Shown here in pieces: positions 7,077 through 13,793 of a stretch of 22,225 nt of DNA. A model generated the notes under the pieces. That model searched no databases. It saw nothing but the letters and a program-made list of their open reading frames with translations, and had not been told where the DNA came from. Made by a program: the position numbers and the translations under genes. How positions within the stretch are numbered: position 1 is the first letter of the stretch; every line of letters begins with the position of its first letter. Source of the stretch: an uncultured Chlamydiae bacterium (GTDB taxonomy: Bacteria > Chlamydiota > Chlamydiia > Chlamydiales > SM23-39); the NCBI GenBank assembly GCA_903889795.1, contig CAISYW010000120.1, positions 1-22,225 of the forward strand, in the 5' to 3' direction.

Positions 7077-7313
7077 GAAAATCCCCTATGACTTGCTTAC
7101 ATTTAATAGACAAGTGTAACAGAGAGAGTCTCCAAGATCTAGTCAGGACTTGGCTGACAATATTGAGATTCGGTCAAATCTAGAAACGGCGGTTGAATTC
7201 GACTAAGAACACAATCTTTTGAGCCATAATCCTTTTTAATGGGATCTTCATCTTTTGGGAATGTTCGATTTCCGTGGAATTGGAGCTTTTTTTAAAAAAA
7301 GTGCAGAATAAAA
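6954..7313. repeat. Long imperfect direct repeat, copy B (leader of the intact RhuM gene)
   Basis: Partner of 3783-4154. The 361 bases from 7077 to 7437, upstream of RhuM and of the divergent small secreted gene, hold no protein gene of normal size. Most of this stretch is the repeat leader. On the minus strand it offers AT-rich promoter-like sequence and an AGGGGA ribosome-binding site. The right edge of the repeat is a T-run/A-run palindrome followed by TGCAGAATAAAA. Bases 7314-7437 are unique; GAGG about 9 bases before 7438 is the ribosome-binding site of the next gene. Confidence 0.85.
7180..7227 (-). other. Possible 15-codon leader ORF upstream of the RhuM gene
   Basis: The frame MAQKIVFLVEFNRRF starts at 7227 and stops at 7180, about 100 bases upstream of the RhuM start on the same strand. 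The copy A version differs at three residues and has no indel, while indels do occur elsewhere in the repeat. This mild sign of coding constraint is weak because the frame is so short. Confidence 0.28.
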
Positions 7314-7437
7314 TGCTTTGGGGCCTCACTGGATGTTCATCTGCTGAATTGGTCTATGGGCGTTATTGTCGATCGGTCGATAAAATGAATGAAGATAATA
7401 AAGACATAGCCCTGCTCGAGAAGCGAGGTTTTTGCTC

Positions 7438-7767
7438 ATGAAATGTGTTGCTAGATTTTTGATTATACTCTTCTATACCCTTCCTCTTTTCGCTTGGGAA
7501 CCCGAGCCTGAATTGAGTTTGGAAGGAGTTTTGCGAACAGCAGAAAGACAACGAATGACTCGATATCCAGATGGAATGGTAGAAAAATGGGTGGAAAGAC
7601 ATACGGTTTTAGTCACGGATAAACCAATTATACTTTCTCGATCAATTTCTATCGAAAATCAGAAGCCTTTGGTGCAACAAGAGTCTCTTTCTTTTATTCG
7701 AGTCCTAATGGGTGATGAATTTGAATCTCTTTTAGGAAAGAGAGTCATGAATTGGGGCAGCACCTGA
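7438..7767 (+). CDS. Small secreted hypothetical protein
   Basis: The 109-residue product begins with a clear signal peptide: Lys2, a hydrophobic core (FLIILFYTLPLF) and an Ala before the mature WEPEPELS, with likely cleavage near residue 19. The mature part is a small, charged, possibly beta-rich domain (GMVEKWVERHTVLVTDKPIIL) with no recognised motif. The ATG at 7438 is preferred to an in-frame TTG at 7432 because GAGG lies at a good distance and the signal peptide starts correctly. It lies 26 bases before the CoiA-like gene on the same strand and is probably co-transcribed. Export to periplasm or beyond is inferred. Confidence 0.6.
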   Translation: MKCVARFLIILFYTLPLFAWEPEPELSLEGVLRTAERQRMTRYPDGMVEKWVERHTVLVTDKPIILSRSISIENQKPLVQQESLSFIRVLMGDEFESLLGKRVMNWGST

Positions 7768-7793
7768 TTAAAGCGTAAAGAGGTTCGATCAAT

Positions 7794-8678
7794 ATGAAAC
7801 CAATAAAACTTCCTTTCGGCCTTAATAAAGACAGCGTTCTTGTTCATATTGCTGATGTAGAAAGCGGAAAAAAATGCAGCTGTGTTTGTCCAGATTGTGG
7901 ATCTCCGTTGATTGGAAGCAAGGGTATCCAAAAACAGCACCATTTCAAACATATTGCTATTAACGAATGTGAAGGCGAGAGCGCAGTCCACAGGGCAGCC
8001 AAACAAATAATAATCGAAAGAAAGCGAATAACGCTCCCGAGGTGCATTGTGAGTGTATCCGGAAAGGATTCAAGAGGAATAAAACATACAGAAGAGAAAA
8101 TTGTTGTAGAAGAGGGGAAGATTATAAACTTTGATTCTGTAGAGGGAGAAAGAGAGCTGCATGGTATGAGGGCTGACATACTAGCAGAGAAGGGCGATGC
8201 TTTGCTCATTATTGAAATTTTTTATCGCCATAAAGTGGACGATCAAAAGCGTCAAAAAATAATCGATGCCAACGTATCTTCTATAGAAATCAATCTATCC
8301 GATCTAACACCAGAGGATGTCAAAAACTGGGAATCTTTCTGGTTGTATCTGAATAGGCCGCAGCATATTCAGTGGCTGCATAACGCCAAGGTTTATCATC
8401 ATTATCTAGTGCTTCAAGAGTTGTTAGGAAAAAAGATTCGAGAGCAAGAAGCTAAATATAAGCAGGAAGCAGAAATCGAAGAACAAAAACGGGCAAAACA
8501 AGTGGTCGTTCCTTCTTTGAGTGATTTGAGGGGATCACCGAGCAAGCAATATTCAGAACCTAATAGCAGACCATCTTTGCGGAGAGCTCCTCCGCCTATT
8601 GACTTGGTGCGCTTGTCTCAAGGAAAGCTTAAGAGAAATCAGAATCAGCCTTTTGGCCATAAAAAATTCAGGTTTTAA
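7794..8678 (+). CDS. CoiA-like competence/nuclease family protein
   Basis: The 294-residue protein has an N-terminal zinc-binding region with CSCVCPDC (Cys28, 30, 32, 35) and QHHFKH (48-53), then ESAVHRAAKQIIIE, a layout typical of CoiA-like proteins. A PD-(D/E)XK-type nuclease core can be seen as RAD (Asp128), LLIIEI (Glu141), and HKVDDQKRQKI with Lys147 and Lys153. The last ~80 residues are charged and proline-rich and look disordered (KQEAEIEEQKRAK, then PSLRRAPPPID). CoiA of streptococci acts in DNA processing during competence; many relatives sit on islands with no proven role. It could act on incoming DNA or as a defence or mobility nuclease. Family is fairly sure, role is not. Confidence 0.72.
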   Translation: MKPIKLPFGLNKDSVLVHIADVESGKKCSCVCPDCGSPLIGSKGIQKQHHFKHIAINECEGESAVHRAAKQIIIERKRITLPRCIVSVSGKDSRGIKHTEEKIVVEEGKIINFDSVEGERELHGMRADILAEKGDALLIIEIFYRHKVDDQKRQKIIDANVSSIEINLSDLTPEDVKNWESFWLYLNRPQHIQWLHNAKVYHHYLVLQELLGKKIREQEAKYKQEAEIEEQKRAKQVVVPSLSDLRGSPSKQYSEPNSRPSLRRAPPPIDLVRLSQGKLKRNQNQPFGHKKFRF

Positions 8679-8732
8679 ATTAATAGCTGGGGGTATTTTG
8701 CTCCCATTTCATCCAGTCTAGTTCGTAAATAT

Positions 8733-8753
8733 TGCGTAATTTGGCTTTACGCA
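8733..8753. other. Small hairpin downstream of the CoiA-like gene
   Basis: TGCGTAA and TTACGCA form a 7-bp stem with a 7-base loop, 55 bases after the CoiA-like stop, followed by GCAGAATTTTTG. A weaker GGG/CCC hairpin lies at about 8688-8706. Either could help end the plus-strand transcript; neither has a strong T-run. The rest of 8679-8795 shows nothing else. With the entries from 8796 to 9003, this accounts for the 327-base gene-free stretch. Confidence 0.3.
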
Positions 8754-8795
8754 GCAGAATTTTTGTGGCGTAATTTTTAGTGGATTTTGTCTATG

Positions 8796-8845
8796 AAAAA
8801 GGCCCGGAAAAATCCGAGCCTTTTTTATTGGAGGTGGAGAGAATC
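8796..8845 (+). repeat. 50-bp exact copy of the ssrA 3' end plus terminator, copy b
   Basis: Bases 8796-8845 are identical to 8973-9022, an offset of 177. The copy contains the whole terminator hairpin (GGCCCGG at 8801-8807, CCGAGCC at 8814-8820) and 16 bases of the tmRNA gene end (GGAGGTGGAGAGAATC). The match stops inside the T-loop coding part. This is the pattern left when DNA inserts at the 3' end of an RNA gene and the end is rebuilt. Confidence 0.9.
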
Positions 8846-8972
8846 CCTCTCGCTAGGGGCTTTGCCCCTAGTCTTCCGGGACGGCGGTCTCGCTCGGTTT
8901 CACTGCGTTCAACAACGAGCTCAACTCGATTCTCTCACGCAAGGCAAACTGTTGCCTTGCTCACCACCAATA
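8846..8972. other. 127-base spacer rich in hairpins between the two ssrA-end copies
   Basis: Two strong hairpins are present: CTAGGGGC/GCCCCTAG (8853-8871, 3-base loop) and GCAAGGCAA/TTGCCTTGC (8939-8960, 4-base loop). GATTCTCTCAC at about 8929-8939 is an inverted near-copy of GTGGAGAGAATC at 8834-8845, so the whole unit can fold back on itself. Open frames crossing it repeat the same residues because of the flanking repeat and are not genes. It may be a miniature element or a processed remnant of an island. Confidence 0.55.
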
Positions 8973-9003
8973 AAAAAGGCCCGGAAAAATCCGAGCCTTT
9001 TTT
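8972..9003 (-). terminator. Rho-independent terminator of ssrA
   Basis: In the minus-strand transcript GGCTCGG pairs with CCGGGCC (one U-G pair) around a 6-base loop and is followed by six U. On the plus strand the same position is a C-A mismatch, so the hairpin fits the ssrA transcript better. It starts three bases beyond the tmRNA end. Confidence 0.85.
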
Positions 9004-9005
9004 AT

Positions 9006-9377
9006 TGGAGGTGGAGAGAATCGAACTCTCGTCCTTAGCAAACGCCACATAAATCTCTACATGCTTAGTGCCCCATTATACAATCGATCCTGCTGCAGGG
9101 CGCGGCACAACGGATCGAGGGTCACCTCAGTATCTCGAACACCCATGTTGAGGATCCAAGCCCACAGGGTCATACCAGGAAATATGACAGAAGATCCCTG
9201 AAACTCTTGGTCTGATTTCAGGCTTCCGGACTACTAAAAGCTGTTAAGCTTTAAGCGGCCTGTAACTCCAATTCTGGGTTTACATTTATAGTTTTAATCG
9301 GATTTTTAAAGAGGCCAACCGATCATCCTCCACATGCAACCTATGCTTTATTTCCAAGTCGAAACCTTGACACCCCC
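9006..9377 (-). ncRNA. ssrA: tmRNA (ssrA)
   Basis: The RNA rescues stalled ribosomes by acting first as an alanine tRNA and then as a short message. GGGGGUG at the 5' end pairs with CACCUCC at the 3' end (one G-U pair), followed by discriminator A; CCA is not encoded. GAGAG-UUCGAUU-CUCUC forms the T arm, and GUCAAGGUUUCGACUUGGAAAUAAAGCA-type sequence at the start matches the D-like region of bacterial tmRNAs. The tag frame is read as GUA AAC CCA GAA UUG GAG UUA CAG GCC GCU UAA (9283 down to 9251), giving VNPELELQAA. UAAAU before GUA agrees with the usual U and A upstream of the resume codon. The length of 372 is normal. Its 3' end appears to be a mobile-element attachment site. Confidence 0.95.
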
Positions 9378-9435
9378 GTCTGAACCGCTAAACCATTTAA
9401 TGATCCTGACGTGAGCGTCAACTCTTAACATCTTC

Positions 9436-9465
9436 ATTATAACAGATATGGGATTAATGAATCAA
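9436..9465 (-). promoter_or_regulatory. Sigma-70-type promoter of ssrA
   Basis: On the minus strand TTGATT and TATAAT are separated by 18 bases, giving a start near 9428 and a ~50-base leader before the mature tmRNA end at 9377. It lies in the divergent space between ssrA and ileS. The -10 box is a perfect consensus. Confidence 0.65.
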
Positions 9466-9503
9466 GGTTGATTTTTAGATTGCTCATCTTTAAACTAAAT
9501 CCC

Positions 9504-12500
9504 ATGTTTACCTTTGATCAAAACCAGACCTTTCCCTCACGGGAAGAAGAGGTTCTCCATTTTTGGAAGAGCCACCAACTATTCGAGCGCTCGGTCGAAC
9601 AGCGTAAGGGCTGCCCACTTTTTTCCTTCTATGACGGACCTCCTTTTGCGACCGGATTGCCTCACTACGGGCACTTGCTGGCGGGGACAATTAAAGACGT
9701 CATTCCTCGTTATAAGACCATGAAGGGGTTTTGGGTTCCGCGGCGATTTGGTTGGGATTGTCATGGATTGCCCATCGAAAACGAGATCGAAAAGCTGCAA
9801 CAGCTGTCCGGAGCCACCTCGATAGAAAAGTTCGGCATCGCGAATTTCAATGAAGAGTGCCGTAAGATCGTTCTCCGCTATACCGGAGAGTGGAAAAAAA
9901 CGGTTGATCGTATCGGTCGCTGGGTTGATTTCGATCATACTTATCGGACAATGGACCCCACCTTCATGGAGTCGGTCTGGTGGGTCTTTAAACAGCTTTG
10001 GGATCAAAAACTGGTCTATGAAGGCTTTAAGGTAATGCCTTTTTCTATCCAGTTGGGAACCCCGCTCTCCAATTTTGAAGCGAATCTCAATTACAAAGAA
10101 GTTGATGATCCATCGCTAACAGTGCAATTTCTCGCTCTTGATGAGCCTCATACCTATTTTCTGGCCTGGACGACGACCCCCTGGACTTTGCCGTCAAATT
10201 TAGCGCTCATGGTTGGTCCTAAATTGACTTATGTGAAAGTGAAACAGGGCAGTAAATATTATATCCTCGCGGAATCGTGCCTCGCAACCAACTTCAAAGA
10301 TGCCGAATCTTATGAGATTGTCGAGCGATTTGCGGGGGAAAAGCTCAATGGCCGCCGCTATGCGCCGCTTTTTGGTTTTTTTGCCGATCGAGCCAAAGTC
10401 GGAGCCTTTCGCGTCGTTCTCGATGAGACCGTATCGACACAGGAAGGAACGGGGATTGTTCATACTGCGCCGGCGTTTGGAGAAATCGACTTTTACGTTT
10501 GCAAAAGAGAAAATATCGATCTCGTTTGCCCCGTCGATAACAATGGGTTTTTTACGAAGGAAGTGCCTCCATATACCGGCATACTTGTGAAGGATGCGGA
10601 TAAGGAAATTATCCGCGATCTCAAGAAGCAGGGTTCGATTTTTCATCAGGCGACGATCCGCCACCGTTATCCATTTTGCTGGAGATCCGATACGCCATTG
10701 ATTTACAAGGCAGTGCGGACCTGGTTTGTTGCTGTTGAAAAAATCAAGGACAGACTCATTGCGGCCAATGATCAAATTTATTGGGTGCCCGATCACATTA
10801 AAAAAGGCCGTTTTGGCAACTGGCTGGAAAATGCCCGCGACTGGTCGATCAGCCGGAATCGCTATTGGGGCACGCCGATCCCGATTTGGCGCAATGACGA
10901 TGGTCAGTGCGAAGTGATGGGGTCGATACACGATATTGAAAAACATACGAAAACAAAAGTTACTGATCTCCATCGACATTTTATTGATGATTTGACCTTT
11001 GAAAAAGAGGGTAAAATCTTTCGCAGGATTCCGGAGGTGTTCGATTGCTGGTTCGAATCGGGATCGATGCCTTACGCTCAAAACCATTATCCGTTTGAAA
11101 ATAAGGCTCTCACAGAGGCCGGATTTCCCGCTGATTTTATTGCTGAGGGACTGGATCAGACTCGCGGCTGGTTCTATACTTTAACAGTCCTGTCGGTTGC
11201 TCTCTTTGATCAGCCTGCATTCAAAAATGTGGTCGTCAACGGGATCATCCTGGCCGAGGATGGCAATAAGATGTCCAAGCGGCTTAGAAACTATCCCGAT
11301 CCTGAACTCTTAATCAATCAGTATGGTGCGGATGCCGTGCGTTTTTATATGCTGCAAAGCCCTGCTGTGCGAGCGGAAGATTTGCGTTTCATGGAAAGGG
11401 GAGTAGAGCACGTATTACGGCAGGTTTTGATTCCGCTTTGGAATTCATTTGTCTTTCTCTCGACCTACGCGAAAATATATCAATGGAAACCGGAGCCGAT
11501 GGATCATCCTCCGGCCGCTTTGATCGATCGCTGGATCTTGACTTTGACCCAAAAAATCGTTTGCGATGTGACGTCAGCGCTTGATGCCTATCTTTTAGAC
11601 AAAGCGATTGAACCGATGGCCAATATGATCGATCAGCTGACGAATTGGTATATTCGCCGCAATCGCAGCCGCTTTTGGGCGGATGAAAATTCTGTGGATC
11701 GGCGCGAGGCTTTTTCGACTCTCTATACGGTTTTGCTCAATCTAGTCAAAACGGCAGCGCCGTTTATTCCATTCCTGAGCGATGCGATCTATCGACAGCT
11801 GCGCACGCATGACATGCCCGAGTCGGTTCATTTGTGTGATTTTCCGACCGCAGATGCCACCTATGATCGTGAATTGCTCAATGAAGTCGAAGCCGCGCAA
11901 CGGGCTGTTAGTTTGGGGCATTCCATTCGCAAGGAATACAAACTGAAAGTGCGCCAACCTCTTTTGAAAGCGCATGTGATTACCTCTAATTCTGAATTGA
12001 TGAATGCGCTCAAAAAACAATCTCAAGTGATTGCCGATGAATTGAATGTCAAATCAATCGAGTTTCACGATGAAGAGGGCGCTTTTGTTCAGTGGATTGC
12101 CAAGCCTAATTTTCCTGTGTTGGGAAAGAAGATCGGAAAATTGATGCCTCTCGTTCAGAAGATGATGCAAAATTTTGATCGATCCCAAATGAAATGTTTG
12201 GCTGAGGGATGTTCGGTAATCATCCAAGTCAACGGTGAAGCGATTGAATTAACGAATGAAGACGTTCAAATTGAGCGCAAAGTCAAAGAAAAATTGGCTG
12301 CCGGCAATGAAGGCGAATTGACTGTTGCTCTGGATACGACACTCAATGATGAACTCCTCGAAGAGGGGCTCGCTCGTGAGATTGTCAACAAGATCAATAC
12401 CATGCGGCGCGATTTGGATTTTGAAGTCACGGATCGAATTCGGATCCGTTTGAAGACGACTCCGCGTGTACAAAAGTGCTATGAGCGCTATGGCGAGATG

Positions 12501-12617
12501 ATTCGCAACGAAGTACTCGCTCTCGATGTGCAATTTGGAGACGTTGAGGGATCGTTATGGGATCTCAACGGCGAAGAAACAGTCATTGCACTTGAGAGGA
12601 TGAAACACTCAGGATAG
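9504..12617 (+). CDS. ileS: Isoleucyl-tRNA synthetase (eukaryote-like type)
   Basis: The 1037-residue class I synthetase attaches isoleucine to tRNA-Ile. The ATP-binding motifs are HYGH (54-57, the HIGH motif) and KMSKR (589-593). TTPWTLPSN marks the CP1 editing domain, and YWGTPIPIW and SGSMPYAQ(N)HYPFE are further signature blocks. The length and the SFYDGPPFATGLPHYGH block match the eukaryotic/archaeal-like clade, which chlamydiae are known to carry and which is often insensitive to mupirocin. The ATG at 9504 is chosen because homology starts there (FTFDQNQTFPSREEEVLHFW); an in-frame TTG at 9468 would add 12 unlikely residues. No T-box is seen upstream. TTGATT (9468) and TAAACT (9491) could be a promoter, which would leave almost no leader. 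The 3' end overlaps the convergent exonuclease gene by 9 bases. Confidence 0.97.
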   Translation: MFTFDQNQTFPSREEEVLHFWKSHQLFERSVEQRKGCPLFSFYDGPPFATGLPHYGHLLAGTIKDVIPRYKTMKGFWVPRRFGWDCHGLPIENEIEKLQQLSGATSIEKFGIANFNEECRKIVLRYTGEWKKTVDRIGRWVDFDHTYRTMDPTFMESVWWVFKQLWDQKLVYEGFKVMPFSIQLGTPLSNFEANLNYKEVDDPSLTVQFLALDEPHTYFLAWTTTPWTLPSNLALMVGPKLTYVKVKQGSKYYILAESCLATNFKDAESYEIVERFAGEKLNGRRYAPLFGFFADRAKVGAFRVVLDETVSTQEGTGIVHTAPAFGEIDFYVCKRENIDLVCPVDNNGFFTKEVPPYTGILVKDADKEIIRDLKKQGSIFHQATIRHRYPFCWRSDTPLIYKAVRTWFVAVEKIKDRLIAANDQIYWVPDHIKKGRFGNWLENARDWSISRNRYWGTPIPIWRNDDGQCEVMGSIHDIEKHTKTKVTDLHRHFIDDLTFEKEGKIFRRIPEVFDCWFESGSMPYAQNHYPFENKALTEAGFPADFIAEGLDQTRGWFYTLTVLSVALFDQPAFKNVVVNGIILAEDGNKMSKRLRNYPDPELLINQYGADAVRFYMLQSPAVRAEDLRFMERGVEHVLRQVLIPLWNSFVFLSTYAKIYQWKPEPMDHPPAALIDRWILTLTQKIVCDVTSALDAYLLDKAIEPMANMIDQLTNWYIRRNRSRFWADENSVDRREAFSTLYTVLLNLVKTAAPFIPFLSDAIYRQLRTHDMPESVHLCDFPTADATYDRELLNEVEAAQRAVSLGHSIRKEYKLKVRQPLLKAHVITSNSELMNALKKQSQVIADELNVKSIEFHDEEGAFVQWIAKPNFPVLGKKIGKLMPLVQKMMQNFDRSQMKCLAEGCSVIIQVNGEAIELTNEDVQIERKVKEKLAAGNEGELTVALDTTLNDELLEEGLAREIVNKINTMRRDLDFEVTDRIRIRLKTTPRVQKCYERYGEMIRNEVLALDVQFGDVEGSLWDLNGEETVIALERMKHSG

Positions 12618-13208
12618 AGCAGAAGGAAACCCAACAACTGCCTGATAGCAAAGAAATAGGTGGTTGACGCCGTTCATAGCTCGGTGGGGTTTTTCTTCTA
12701 GCGGGAGATGATAGTGTGCGGCAATCGCGTCCTTGGAAAAATGGAGCTCCCAAGGGAACGGTTCCTGATTGCGAATGGCTTTGTCCATTGAGACTGCCCA
12801 AAACATGGAGGCGAGATCGAGCCAATGATATGGCCAATTCAGCATTTCCTGGGTGTCGGGGTCAATGATTTGAGAAAAAAATACGCGATCAAATGAAGGG
12901 TTTTGACAGATAAAAACTGCCTCTTTGCGCCGAATGTTCCATTGAGAAAAAAGATCGAGAATCTGTTGGGACACATGGCGCACAGTACGTCCCTTTTTTA
13001 CCTCTTCCCATGTAAATCCATTGATTCGAAGGCTTTCAGGATTGCTTTTTTCCCACGCTTCAAATGGCTGGATAATGAGACTTTGGTACTCTTGTTTTAA
13101 TTCTCCGGTTTGTAAATCAACGATTTTAAAGGCAATTTCCAATATTTTATGGATATGCGAATTAAGACCATTCGTTTCTGAATCGAGAAATACGCCGAGC
13201 ACATTCAT
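12609..13208 (-). CDS. DnaQ-like 3'-5' exonuclease (DEDDh superfamily)
   Basis: The 199-residue protein shows the start of the DEDDh fold: FLDSETNGL with Asp9 and Glu11, HKILEIAFKIVD, then INGFTWEEV, and CQNPSFDRVFF with Asp107. The third block begins PHRAMNG with His175, but the expected Asp five residues later is Gly180 (Asn179 and Asn182 are close). Either activity is altered or Asn182 or another residue substitutes. It is shorter and simpler than a polymerase III epsilon subunit and is probably a stand-alone RNA or DNA trimming enzyme. The 9-base overlap with ileS is tail to tail. The start ATG is the first in frame and precedes the first catalytic block directly. Confidence 0.8.
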   Translation of the reverse strand: MNVLGVFLDSETNGLNSHIHKILEIAFKIVDLQTGELKQEYQSLIIQPFEAWEKSNPESLRINGFTWEEVKKGRTVRHVSQQILDLFSQWNIRRKEAVFICQNPSFDRVFFSQIIDPDTQEMLNWPYHWLDLASMFWAVSMDKAIRNQEPFPWELHFSKDAIAAHYHLPLEEKPHRAMNGVNHLFLCYQAVVGFPSALS

Positions 13209-13300
13209 TCCAAGTAAAGGAAATTTTACATTATCAATATTTTAGGAACAGTTCAAGAAAAGTTTAGTCTCCTTAGAGCAATGACGGTGAATTCGTTTCT

Positions 13301-13328
13301 TTGCAATTCATCTCGCATATGTTAGAAT
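13301..13328 (+). promoter_or_regulatory. Likely promoter of the nusB operon
   Basis: TTGCAA and TAGAAT are spaced 16 bases apart, giving a start near 13335. TTGGAG at 13337-13342 is then the ribosome-binding site for the ATG at 13350. The 141 bases between the divergent exonuclease and nusB show no other feature. Confidence 0.5.
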
Positions 13329-13349
13329 TGTCGCACTTGGAGTTAATCT

Positions 13350-13793
13350 ATGGGCTTGCCCGCACAAAAGTTTCGCGAGATGGTTTTTCAGATGCTATAT
13401 TCATATGATTTTGGTTATAGCGAAGATGCAGATGTGATTGATATGCTGATGCATGAGCTTAAGATTACAAAAAAATCAGCAAACGAAGCCAATCAGAGAG
13501 CAAAAGCCATTCTTTGTCGGAAAGATGAAATCGATGAACGGATTCGCCCTGCTTCAAGCGAATATCAGTTTGAGCGTATTTCCCGAGTCGAAAAAAATAT
13601 TTTGCGTCTAGGAATCTACGAGCTTTGTTTTGATGACGCCATTCCCGAGAAGGTAGCAATTGCTGAAGCGATTCGTCTGTGCCGCAAATTCGGCACTCCG
13701 GAAAGCGCTAACTTTGTCAACGCGATTTTGGATTCTATCTACAAAGGTTCTCCATGCGCATCGAAGAACTGTTCCGAAACGGCCATTCTTTAA
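13350..13793 (+). CDS. nusB: Transcription antitermination protein NusB
   Basis: The 147-residue helical protein matches NusB, which binds boxA RNA with NusE (ribosomal protein S10) to keep RNA polymerase on rRNA operons. Family blocks are FREMVFQMLYSYDF (8-21), ISRVEKNILRLGIYEL (about 77-92), IPEKVAIAEAIRLCRKFG (98-115) and ANFVNAILDSI (119-129). The last ~15 residues (CASKNCSETAIL) lie within the 40-base overlap with murB and look non-conserved. It is the first gene of a tight operon. The nusB/murB pairing is also found in Chlamydia, as I recall, although there murB comes first. Confidence 0.92.
   Translation: MGLPAQKFREMVFQMLYSYDFGYSEDADVIDMLMHELKITKKSANEANQRAKAILCRKDEIDERIRPASSEYQFERISRVEKNILRLGIYELCFDDAIPEKVAIAEAIRLCRKFGTPESANFVNAILDSIYKGSPCASKNCSETAIL

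Noticed and set aside
8780..9052. Two overlapping plus-strand frames of 83-90 codons with internally repeated residues
   Set aside because: They translate the ssrA terminator and tmRNA-end repeat twice and run into the tmRNA gene on the other strand. The repeated peptide comes from the DNA repeat, not from a protein.
9378..9503. T-box leader for ileS
   Set aside because: The space is only about 125 bases and is shared with the ssrA leader and promoter; no T-box consensus or terminator/antiterminator pair was seen.
10200..11087. 295-codon minus-strand frame
   Set aside because: It lies wholly inside ileS in a shadow frame; the plus-strand protein is conserved through the same bases and the shadow has no recognisable motif.
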